Of a stretch of 64,000 nucleotides of DNA, positions 23,201-34,900 are shown one piece after another (position 1 is the stretch's first letter; every line of letters starts with the position of its first letter). The stretch covers positions 2,241,269-2,305,268 of the forward strand of contig CM041102.1 in the NCBI GenBank assembly GCA_023079485.1, read 5' to 3'. The stretch is from Archilochus colubris. Lineage: Eukaryota > Chordata > Aves > Apodiformes > Trochilidae. Below the pieces are notes generated by a model. It was not told the origin of the DNA. It was given only the letters and a program-made list of their open reading frames with translations, and searched no databases. The position numbers and the translations under genes were made by a program.

Positions 23201-26200
23201 GCTGATCAACCTGTTATTAAAGTAACTGAGGGAGAGCACAATGAGCATCAGGCAATATTATTTTCAAGCAGTTACTGTCTGTGACCATTTAATAACAGCC
23301 CTGCTCCCCCAGCAGAGCTAATGAGGGCTCTTTGCCCAAGGAGGCATGAATAGGGATGAAAGGTTCTGAGCCATTTCTGAAGAGCAGGAGGCACCACTGC
23401 CTCCTCCAGCAGCAGGGCTGATGCTCAAGAAAGAACCAAGGGAGCCCAAGCCCTACACAACCTGACTGAGATAGATCCCCTGCTACTCCTACCTGAGAGA
23501 TCTCCCTGCTACCCCCTATAGCAGGGGGGGGAGTGCCCCTATAGGGCACTATCAGAGCCCTTCCCAAAGCTTTTCCTGCCCTCCTGGCAAAGCTGCTCCC
23601 TTTCCAGAGGGATTTCTCCATCTGGAGAGGGATGATGCTGCTCCCCTCCCATGTTCCCAGGTTGCTCTGCCTCTCCCAGGAACCCTCCATCTCCCAGGAT
23701 TGAATTCCCTGCACAGGGGCTGATTAGTGAAACCCCAATGCAAAATAAAAAAAAAACCTTGTTACAAATGCCTTTAGTTATGAGTAAAGCCCTGCTCGAG
23801 GATTTAGAGAAGGGGGATTGCTAAAGGGACACTGTAAGGGCACTGGAATGCACTTTGGGATGCCATAAATCATGACTTACTACATCTATGGTTTGCTCTG
23901 GTTAATCTTCCTTCAGGAAGGAGGGAGAGCTGCAGGTCTGCATTCTTCCTCCCAGGAGAAGCACAGGAGGGAGCATTCAAGATGCCTCATTTCATCCTTT
24001 CTACTTCCAAGCTACTCCTTGATGTGTCCCAGAGCTTGGGAACCTGCTCCACTTCCAGATGACTTCCCCACCTGGATCCTGGCACAGACTGGGCAGGGGC
24101 TGAGAAGGCAAAGCTGCAAAATCCCAGCAGCTGCCTTTAGAAATGAGCCATTCCCACTGGAAGGAAACCTAGTTGATCCCTTCCTAACCCATTCCCCTGC
24201 CATTATGCTTATTATACTTCTCCCCTGATGTAATTCTTCTTCGAGAGCAACATCCTCCCCAGCAGAGCAGTTCAGGGAGAGCTCTCCTGCTCTGAGACAC
24301 CAACAGAAACAAATGTATTGCCACCTGCAGCCAGCTTGGAAAGCAGAGTTGCTGCTGGAAGCAGGCTTGGAGCTGCTGAACCTGTTTGTATGCTGAGATT
24401 GCTGAGGAATGATGGGCATTAATCCCTGTCTCATCACGGGATAAATCCTGTCCACTCCATTTCAGATTTTAGAGCTTGACCTTTGGTGCGAGGTCGGAGG
24501 AAACGGTGAAGTTCCTGGTGATGTCTTTGGGCAGCAGGAATTATTAACTCCCTGGGGCAGCATCCTTCAAGCCTGGGTGTTAAAAAGATGAGCTCAATCT
24601 CTTCCCTGCTTTCAATCTTCTTCATCTTCAGAGCAAAAATGAGCTCCAAGTGGGAACTCCAGGCAAGGATCTGGGAGCGCCTGTTCCTCCTGCCACCCGC
24701 TTCGAGGAGTTTGCTCTAAAACCCTTCCTATTTCATAACATTACATTTTTGAAGCCTTTGCAACTGCTCCCTTAGCCAGAATCTTTCTTTTTAATATTTG
24801 CATATTTGTAAGAGGAAAAAAAAAAAATTTGCCTGAAGAAAATGTCAGAATTTGAACAGATGGGAGTTTTTACCAAAAGAAGACTGTTTTGCTCAGGAAC
24901 ATTTCCATTTCCAAAAACCTCAAATAAAGTTTCATATCTTTCAGTAAATCTTGGACCGGGATTATAAATTCAAAATAAAAATACAGAAATTTCCTATGTT
25001 GAGCTTATAAATGGTAGTTTATGACATTTGCTGGTGTCTTAATGAGAGCCATGTGACCAAAGTTACATATTCTAGGAAACAGCCAAAAGGCACATATTCT
25101 TTTACAGGTATATTTTTAAATGTAGAAAATTGCTTTTTAAAATGTTAACACAAGAGGTTATTATCCTTTTTTAATTAAAAAATTACTGGAATTTTTTTTT
25201 TTTTCATTTTTAATATGCTCTGCACTGCACAAGAGACCCAAGTCCTGTCTCCAGAGATCCCAGTGTGCTGCAGATGGTCACACAGAGAATATTTATATTC
25301 CCTCTGCAGCTCCCAAAAGCTCAGACTCTCCTGTTTGCCTCCCTGCAGGGCTTCAGGAAAGGTTTTCTGAGTAGAGCACTGCTGATCATGTTGGATAGCA
25401 TCATCAAAACACATTTATTTTCCTTAAATCCAGCAAACTAAGACAGTAATAGTAATGGTATTGGAGGGGGAAGCCCTGAGGCTGTTTCTAAGCCTCACCA
25501 CTTGTGTATTTTCAGTTTCAAGATTCTCTCTGCAACCAAATCTATCAGCTGGGTGGGCAACTTGAGGATGACTTAGGGGGAAATAAACCAGGTGAGGTTC
25601 AGGAGCAGCAGAGAGGAGTCCCAGGCTGGCTGATGCTGGGAAGGAGCCCCAGCTGAGATCTCTCCTGGTACCCCAAATCTCTGGATGCTGTCACAAGACC
25701 AACACGAATCCCCCAGAAGCCTTCAGTGGCACTAATTTCACTGTAAAATATTTGCATGTTTTCAATTATAATTTAGCCCTTTGCAACCCTGAGATGGTGT
25801 AATGGCTGCATTCTATCAGCCTCTTAAGCATTGCCTGGTGGGCCAGAAAAACTCTGGGTTTACAAGAGTAAAGGACTGGGAATGAATTGACATCTTCCAT
25901 CATCCTATGATCTCAGGTGGATACTTTATTTTTTTGTCTGAGGAGGTTTATTTTCATCCAGACTGATTGGATGAATTGTGTTCCCAGAGATCAGAGAGTT
26001 CAGATGGCAGAGGATCCTCTTACCAGAAGATGAAAGCCAACATAATCAACTGCACAACTTCAAAACATGCAGCTTGTTCTTGTTGGCTGAGCCTAAGTTT
26101 TCCCTGCAGAGAAGCTGTCGACAATGATTTGATATCAATCCAGTAACAATCCCTAGTTTCTAATAATAATTTGCACTTCAGTAGAAATGTTCATGTGAGG

Positions 26201-26261
26201 CTCTGAGAACATTTAGCAGATGGTCATTAGCAAAGCTTCCCACTTCTCCTGCAAGGAAGAG
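20277..26261. other. Intergenic, no gene seen
   Basis: Unique-looking sequence with twin hairpins at 23.5 kb, an AAAG-rich patch near 22214-22240, and an AT-rich segment at about 24720-25200. A segment at 22720-22790 is only weakly CR1-like. Confidence 0.65.
23504..23550. repeat. Two adjacent perfect hairpins
   Basis: CCCTGCTA (23504-23511) pairs with TAGCAGGG (23519-23526). AGTGCCC (23532-23538) pairs with GGGCACT (23544-23550). Loops are 7 and 5 nt, and the hairpins are separated by 5 nt. Confidence 0.9.
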
Positions 26262-26395
26262 ATAACAATTATTAGCCTTGTTTTACAGATGGTGACACCG
26301 AGGTGAGGGACTGAAAGGTGAAATAACTCTCCTGATTTTCCACAATGAGGCAGTGGCAACAGATCTATGAATGAAACCCAGGCATCCTGCTGAGG
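26262..26395 (+). mobile_element. MIR-like SINE relic
   Basis: Resembles the 3' half of MIR-type SINEs: ATTATTAGCCTTGTTTTACA, then GATGGTGACACCGAGGTGAG, AAATAACTCTCCTGATTTTC, CAATGAGGCAGTGGCA and ATGAAACCCAGGCATCCTGC. The order and spacing match the MIR layout (fraction to TTTACAGATG, GAGG, then AACCCAGG). Diverged but recognisable. Confidence 0.6.
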
Positions 26396-29300
26396 GTACT
26401 CCACAAACCCTGCACCCTTATCTCTTGTAGGAAAACATGGTCAAAGAGGTGAGCCTGGAAAGCAAAATGCCAATGGCTCAAAGGCAGGGCTCATGACACA
26501 TTTCTGGAAATAAGGAATTAGGTCTGGGTCAATAAGAACCAGGGGGATGCAATCTGAGAGGCATGTGAAACGAGGATGGATGGAAAAGAAAGAAGATAGT
26601 GGAAGGGAGGGGAAGGAAAACAGAGAGTAGCTCTGACTTCTTATTTCCACTCTTGGTTTCAATCAGCGTTGGAACATGAAAGGTTGGGGCTCTGAAAGAA
26701 GGAAGAAAGGGAGGTCCCTCTCCTCCCATGGGGATACATCCAGTGGGTGAGGCTTCAAACACCAATGGCTGATAACTGGAGCTGCTCCTGGTGTGTCAGA
26801 CAGCACGTCACCCCCTGGGCAGCCTGAGGACATCAGCTGGGCTGGGGGTGCTGCAGGGACCTGCCTCTCCCAGAGAAAACAGGGCTGGAGCTTTGGGGAA
26901 TGCTGGCTCTGCCCAAAGGCAGACTTCAACCCCCCCAAAAAACCCCAGGAGCTGGCCAAGCTAGAGAGCACTCAGCCCTGCTCCCCTGGGTCAGCTGGAG
27001 GTGTGTGGATGGGTGTTTTGGGGACTAATTTTAGCTTTCAGTCAGACTTTTTCCTTTTCTCACCCAGAATGTCTGGGCTGCTGACACTGATGCTCCAAAC
27101 CACCCCGTTAGCATCTCCCGGCGAGGGGAGCAGAGCCCAAGGAGCTGGCCCCGTGGTGGAGTTCAGAAAGCAGCCAAAGGGAAGCCAAAAGGCTTTGAGT
27201 TCCATCCCTCCAGTGAAGTCATCTGGATTCCTTCCCCCCACCAGCCAGCTGATCTCAATCAGCAAATCTTGGCCCTCATCTCCCAACCTAGCCCAGAGTC
27301 CCAGTGTTGAAGCCTGAAGTAATCTGCATGCAAAATGCTTCAGTAATGAATCCTTCAAAATGGGTTACTATTATTATTGTTTATTATTATTGTTATTGTT
27401 ATTATTATTATTTCCCCAAAGCACTCCAGTGGGAAAGTGGCAGGCAAATGAGAAAAGTGCCTTAGCAATGCTTGCCAGGAATGATTCCTTAATGCTCTGT
27501 AAGCATCTTCCATTCCTTTTTGATGCCCGTGGCTGACAGAAGCCCATGGAGAGAGACCTGTTCATGTCAACATGTTAAAAAGCAATCCTTGGGTATTAAA
27601 ATGGGACTAAGATACTAAAATTTCAGACTAAGATACTTGCAGTTTGGCTGGTCCTTTCATAACATCAGTAGGATTTGGCAAGCAAATGAAACAGGTTTAA
27701 CAACCTGTACCTTTAGATGCATTTCTTTAGAAACTTGGGTTTATAATCCCATTTTTTAATTCCTAACAACTGCAAATTGTTTATGCCTCAGCATTTGCTT
27801 TTTTTATCACCTCTTTCCAGTTTCTGCAAGCACCACATATACAGAAAAAGAGGAAGGACACTTGCAGGGGCTCAGGTATTTTCCAGAAGGGCAGGGATGT
27901 CTTTCCAGGTCTGCTCCTTGTTCTGCTGGAGGATTGCTCTTGGGATGCACGAAGAGAAACCACTCCACAAAGTTGTGTGTATATTCACACGTGGCCAGGC
28001 AAAGGTATTTCAGCAGCCACCTCTTCATAGCTTGGAGGATTTCAGGAAGCTTTTAGTGGAAAATTTATCCCCATTATTAATACAGAAAGCTGAAGGCCAA
28101 ATCCCTTGTCTTTCAGGGGTGTGAGACCAAATGGCAGGAGTCCCTTCATCCCAAATGCTTCAGTTTCTGGGAAATATTCTTTTTTTAAATTTGATTCCAT
28201 GAGACTGCTTCTGCTACAAGGTACTTAGGACCTCATTTCAGCTTCATGTGCATTTCCCTCTGAGAAAGTCTTACCTTTGGTGGGGGTCAAAGTGAATCCA
28301 GAGAGGTACCTACAACTTCTGAGAAGCCACTGTCAACCCAACCTTGGTCCTGCAAGTCCTGTGCAGTGGCAGTGACTCCGTTTGGGGGAAGTAACCCAAA
28401 GAAGGACCACAGAAAAGACATGTTTTAGCCTGGACGAGTTTCAGCAGTGCCTTGTAACAGGGCTGGAGTTCCTGTTTGGCTGTGAGAACCTCAACTTTCT
28501 TCTTTTTTTTTTTCCTCATTTCAATGTGGTGTTAGCTGGGATAACGCAGGACATGATTTCACAATGAAACTGTGAAAATTCCAGTTTCAGCATCTATACA
28601 AAATACTGTACAGTTGGTAAGGAAGACATAGGGAACAAGATCTGCCACTTTGCCAACTAAAATAACTCTTACAAAGCTCAGCAAGCTCACATTATTGTGC
28701 TGTGTTCAATCAAACCCTGTCCCAAAGGTGAGCACATATCTCTGAACTATTTCAGGGGTTGGCAGCTGCTTCACTACACTTACTTCTTTTTATTTATTTA
28801 TTTTTTTCACCTTGGGGCTTTTAAAATTGATGGGAGAGTGAAGGCAAGAATTGATGCATTGTAGATGACAACGAAAGAGGGTCCATAAAATTGCTTTTGG
28901 CATCTCATGTGCATTCTGTCTATGTCTTATAAATTACTGCTGCATTTCAGCAATAAAAATAGTTTTGTATTTGGAATTGATTACAGTGAGATAAAGCTCA
29001 AATAAAATAACATTTAAAAAAAAAAAAAAAAGGACTGATGCATAAATATCCCGAACAGACACGGGTAATTTGATTTGATAAAATAAAAGTCCAGCTCTTA
29101 ATTTCTCCTTTTAAAGAGAACACCCAGACACACACACACACATAACAGAGTGCAGATAAAACTTCAGCAGCTGTTTTGCTGAGGATTCCCAGAAATGGTT
29201 ATGTGCCTCTTGCAGCTCTTCCCTTTGGACGTTTTTATGGTGATCTCCATATCACCAGCATTCCCATCACTGACACTGGGGAACATTCCCCCTCCAAGCT

Positions 29301-30514
29301 GAAAGCCTCCAGCCCAGCCCACTGCACTCTCTTCCATGCAATAAACACTGATTCCTTTCCTGTGCCCTTAAAGGTTTTTCTGTCAACTGAGCTGATTTTA
29401 TTTAGTTTGCTCCTTAGTGCATCAGCTCTGCAAGCAGTGCTTTTGCCTTTAGTGGGACTGCAGAATCAGCAGAGGGAGCTGATATATTGCTTTTAGAGAT
29501 TCTAATACACATGGAAGGATAATTTTATTTACATGAGAAAGAGGGAAATAGCGATTCATGTTTCAGCATGACCCAGACCAGCATGCTTTACTCAAGCAAA
29601 ATGCTATTTGACTCAGCCTAATAAATTAAGGGTGAAAATTGGCTTTGCCTCATGACAAACGCACAGCTTAATAGTTAACCTTTCAAGAAATACAAGGCTT
29701 AATTGCAGATAATAGTGATGGGGCTGGCAAGGGAACCAAGAGTTGGCTCCGGGACCCGGGGAAAGGCAGAGCAAAGCCCCGTGTCTGTTTTCCAGCCCGC
29801 TGCTGCACAAACCCTATTGCAGGGCCCTGAGAGAGCTGCCAAGCCCAGCAGCACCCCCAGACAGGGCTGGGCATGGAGGCTGTGTCCCTTTGCAGCCCCT
29901 CAGACCCCCCTTATCCCTGCTGGAAAGCTGTTTTGGTTTTTGGAAGGGGGCAGGAAGCCGTCCCCTCTCGTCACACCAGCGCCCTGCCAGAGAGGCTTTG
30001 ATGTGGGCTGGAGGGGATGTGGATGTGTCTGAGCTCGCCAGCAGAAGTGCAGAAAGCAAAAACCAAGGGCAGAAAGGCTGAAAATTATTCTGTAGAGAAG
30101 GCTGAGCAGTCCCAGGTTTTCGGTAATGTAGGATAAGCTGTTAGGAGTAAGATGATCCCTAAAAACCTTCCATAGGAAAAGCAGGAGCAGCACAAAGCCA
30201 GCCCGCACCAACCAGCCCTATTCCCCTGGGTAAACACAGGTAGCCAGACAGCACACTCCTTTTAAATCTCATTTATTTTATTTTTTGTGTACATTTTTTC
30301 CCCTAATTCGACTGACATACCGTTGCTATAAAGATGCCCTGCTCTTTGAATATTTAATCCAAGACCACTAGTTCAAGTGTGGTTATGAAAAGTCACGGCA
30401 AACATATGACTGGAAAGAGGTGGTTGGTTCTGACTTCCAGGCAGTTTGTTTGAAGCATTTCATAGATGCACACAATATTCAGCAGAACACACGCACACAC
30501 AGTGCTGAGTTTAT
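26396..30514. other. Intergenic, no gene seen
   Basis: Has the ATT array near 27.4 kb and an A16 run near 29015-29030. A GC-richer patch at about 29740-30010 lacks CpG-island density. Nothing coding is recognised. Confidence 0.65.
27367..27413 (+). repeat. Imperfect (ATT)n/(GTT)n microsatellite
   Basis: About 47 bp of ATT units with scattered TGTT variants. Confidence 0.9.
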
Positions 30515-30540
30515 CACACACACACACACACACACACACA
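30515..30540 (+). repeat. (CA)13 microsatellite
   Basis: 26 bp of perfect CA. Confidence 0.98.
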
Positions 30541-31796
30541 TCTGGCAACCGGTTACAGTGGTTGAAGTTTCAAAAGGTGTACTGTCCCCTTCTCTCAGCA
30601 GCAGTGATAAAAACTTTGGATATCCTGAGAAATACAACCAAAACGTAGTAATGAAGATCCTCTTTTCCACCAGCAGGGTTTGGGGTTGGTTTTTTTGTCA
30701 AGTTAGAGATATTCTCCCAATTTAATTTTTTTTCTTTTTCATGAAAAGGGTGGAGGGGAAGGGTCTGGGGCAGTTGGGGTTAACAAATACCAGCTCAACT
30801 CTTCCACCAGGATCTTTGATCCAGTACAACACGGATCCTAAAAGCATCTCATTAAAATGACAACAACATTAAATAAAAGCCTACCTAATGTTACACACGT
30901 GGTCCTACTGTCAGTCCCTTACTATTCATCATCTTCATAATACAAAGAACAGCTCTGAGATGAATGAAGACAACACACAGGTTAAGAGAAGCATTAAGAG
31001 TGGATGTGGAGCCATTGGGGTCAGCAGCTGGGCAGCCACTCAAATGACCCAAGCACAAGGAGGACCCTGTGACCTTTGCAGTATCAGAGTGATGAAATTT
31101 CACCTGCTTGCAGACTGGCAGAGGAGCTGGGAGTGATGGAGATGGAGACCCCACTGCTATGAACCCCTGGCAAAGCCCCAGGGGACCTAAACCAGCACTG
31201 ACAAGCCCCTGGGTGCCACCTCACAAAGATGAGAACATTTCTTTTAGCTGTGCCACGAGTACATCTCCACAAGAACTTGCCAAGGAAGAGAAAGGCCTTC
31301 TCAAAACTTGCTATCTCTGGACCAATGCACCCTCCCCCAAACCTGGGACTCAGGGTCTTGCATTGGGCATGAGAAATTTTCATTCTCTTGAAGACAGAGT
31401 CTCCTCAGCAAGGCTAAAAATCAAAAATGGCCAATACTGCAGTTCCCTGCCTTTCCACCTCATCCTCCCCTTGTCATTCCTCTCCTCAATGGGAACACCA
31501 GTGCTTTTCCTGAGGAGCAGCAGGATCTGTGCTCCTGGGACCTCCCTGCACCCTCAGTGCCAGTGGGGTTGTGTGAGGTTATGGGGCTGCCAGGGAGACA
31601 CCAGCACTGCAGAGGAAAGAGGGCAGCAAAGACTGAGACAACAAAACCAAACAGAAAGCAATCAGAAGAAGGGTGGGAGATGTGGTCTGATGTACTCACG
31701 CCAAGGAATAAATATTTTACATTGACTTTTTGAAAGAAAAAACCATTTGCACTGTGTTTTTTGCATCTCCAAAATGGTAACTTGCTCACTCCCCTG

Positions 31797-31826
31797 CACA
31801 ACACACATACACACACACACACACAC
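31797..31826 (+). repeat. (CA)n microsatellite with one interruption
   Basis: CA units with a single T interruption at about 31808. Confidence 0.95.
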
Positions 31827-31864
31827 TGATGTACATACATTCCCAGCTTTGTAGAGCTACTGGA

Positions 31865-31918
31865 TTTACTTTGAGACAAGTTCCCTGTGCATTTTGACAA
31901 TTTACTTTGAGACAAGTT
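31865..31918 (+). repeat. 18-bp direct repeat, period 36
   Basis: TTTACTTTGAGACAAGTT at 31865-31882 recurs exactly at 31901-31918. Confidence 0.97.
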
Positions 31919-34900
31919 ATTTGCAAGAAGGCAAAGTTCATGCATGGCTTTGACAGCTCCACTTTCTCATAAATGGTATTTGAAAAGCAGAAAGCAAATG
32001 AGGGCCAAAGCTCCGTTTAAAGTTCACCTCAGATGCCTGAAAAGCATTTATACCCACATCCTTCTGAGGTCCCTGCTTTATGAACTTCTAATGAATTCCA
32101 CATTCTGCTACCCAACGTTTCTTATACATCAGGGGAAGAAAAAACAAACCAGAAAACCAATGCAAGCTGTTTGAAAACAGATGCACCACAGCATTCTTTA
32201 TCAGAAAGGCTTGGGGAGGCTTTTGAAGCAGAAGAGCAGCAAGGCACCTTTGCAAAGAGGAAAAGGAGAAAAAAATGATAAGAATAATAAAAAGAACGAA
32301 AAGCTGATGGTTTTCAGCCCCCAATCCTACTTGTCTCACACATGTCATGCTCAGGGGATTTCACCTCAACATCTTTTTCCAGAGCAAGAAGCAGCTGTTT
32401 GTTAGCTGCTCCATCACTTCTTGTGTCCTCCAGACCCAGAGCAGACATTTGGCCAGAGGTTGCCTGGGTGGCCCTCAGCCCTGCTTCAAAGCAATCCTGG
32501 CAACCCTGAGTCTCCCTGGCTCCAGGGCCAAAGAAAAACTCTAGGCAAATACAGGAAAAGCATAGCATGAGCCTTGGACCAAGCAGATTGTCTTTGTCAG
32601 GTAGAAAATGATCCTTCTCTCAGCATTCCAGTGCACTTTGATTAATGATGGTGTGACATAAAGCATTTTTACCAGTTGAACTGAACCCTGATGCTAGTCA
32701 ATCCCCTCTCAAAGGAATGATTACAACCCAACCCAACTCTTCCTATTAAAAACAGAGTGAGTTGGTTTCCTTAGAACCCTCCGAGATGTTTGAAGAAAAA
32801 GCAAAAAATGTCATTTTACAAAGAGATTCCTTATCCCCATCCCCTGGAGCAAAGCAGCTCGCTAAAAGAAAATCTAAATTGCTATAAATATCATTTTAAA
32901 TACTCATTAGCCATCTACTGCCACTTGCCATCCCAGCTGTCAGGAGATACTGATTCCACACAACTCGAGGTCAGGCTGGGGAGATGCCTTCAGCACCTCT
33001 TGGATAGTACCAGAAATGGAGAAATAATAAATAATAAGAACACGAGAAGGAATAATCAGCCCTCCACATGTAAAGAAAAGCAGAGACTTTCACAGTTCTA
33101 AAACAAATGATGTTACTGTAAAAGAAAAAAATCCTAAAAATAAAATAAGGACTTGCATCCCAGCAGGCTGGAAAGCCTTCTCTTTCCTGTTGTTTCCAAA
33201 CAGACAAGTGCTTTGCCTGTGCCCTCTCAATACCAGCAGAGCAAATTTGCCTCTATCTCAAAATAAAAAAGCAGATTTCACACCTTAAGACAGAAATTCT
33301 AGAAATTCCATATATTTTGATGCTAAACATGGATCTTTGCCAAAAGCACTGTAATTTCTACAATTGAAGAGTTTGGACATCTTTAGATAATTCTGTTTTT
33401 TTTTTTTTCCTATGAAAAATGAGAAGTTTTACTCCAACACAATTCCAGTTTGCAGGAAACTCCGTTTAGCAGCTCCCCTGCAATGTACTGCTATTAAAAA
33501 AAATTAATGCAAAGTTCCAACCAGTTTGTTTGTTGTGACTCTTTGCAGCAGCCCCAGTGGCACAGTGACAGCTGTCACCCAGCACAAACCACTCCATTTA
33601 CAATCATGAAGGGGACAAAACGGGGCAGAGCTCTGGAAATTCAGTTGATACAGAGATTGTATAGGAAAGTTTGGAGCCAAAGATTTTGGCAATGCTGTAT
33701 TCTGAACGAGGATTTTTTTTTCTGCCTGTAGAGCCCAAAGCTGCCAGATGCCCACCAAACAGCCCATGCTATTGGGTATTTATGCAAGATTCATGAATAA
33801 AGCTGGGCTAAGCATGGACAGAGAGCTCTGCAGCTGCACCTGTAGATGGGAAAACCTGATCCTGACTTCACAGCTAGGACAGCAACTGTAATTTAACTTT
33901 AAACACACCTTTTTGGCTCTTACCAGGCACTTAATCTACATCTCTTCACTCTGGCTGTGTAAATCAAGGACACCTGGCCCTTCCTGACTTTTCACAGCAT
34001 CTGTCCTGAAAAAAAAAAAATAAAAGAAAAAACCCCACACAACCAAGCTGAGAAATACCAAAGGCTTTCAGATATTGTTCCAGGACACGGAGGTGGCTGG
34101 ATGGTTTTTACTAGAGGGGAAAAAAACTGAGACGTGGCAGACCCTGATAACTCCATCACACAGCCCCTGGGGAAACTCTATCTACCTGTGTTTTTGGAGG
34201 CCATGGCCATGCTTGCTGCCAGAATGCTCTTTCCAGCCATGAGTTTGGCTGCCTCTAAGTGCAGCACTTCTCATCTCCATCCTCCTTCTGGCAGGATCTG
34301 GTGTGTAACCTTGCGTGCCGGGTCACGGTGTTTTGGAAAGCCCATGGTCTGATCTCTTCTTTTTCTCAAAAATAATAATTATCTGGGGCAAAACCAGACT
34401 GAATTAGGACAAACCCTATTCTGGCCTGAATGATTCCGGTAAGGGAAACCAAAGAGAAACTTTCCTGAATGGTTCAGTAATACTTGGGGTGTGTTTACTC
34501 TTTATTGAAAAATTACACTACTCTGAGTTTCCTGGATTTAGCCAGACCCAAAAGCGAAAGTAACAAATCAAAATACCCTGAAATAAACTTCTAGGAAGGG
34601 TTTTCAGGTCTGGCTAAAACCACACAGCTTTGGAAATGGCCGAAAGACGTCTGATCTTTTGAGATTTCCATCTCTATTTCCAGAGCCTTTCAGAAGCTTC
34701 CAAGCTTTTCCCAGCTTATCCTCGCGGTACCTCGCAGCCTCTGGATTTTTGCCCCATCCTTTAGTGAAAATCAAGAGCCTTTCGAGGAAGGAAACACAGC
34801 CCATCCTGCAGCCAGGCTGCCAGGCAAGGCTGAGCCACCTCAGGGCCAGGCTGCTGCAATTCCAGAGCTGCTCCACTTCCAGGATGGGATTTTTCATCCA

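Noticed and set aside
28985..29032. Poly(A) run as the tail of a retrocopy
   Set aside because: No gene-like body upstream and no flanking duplication.
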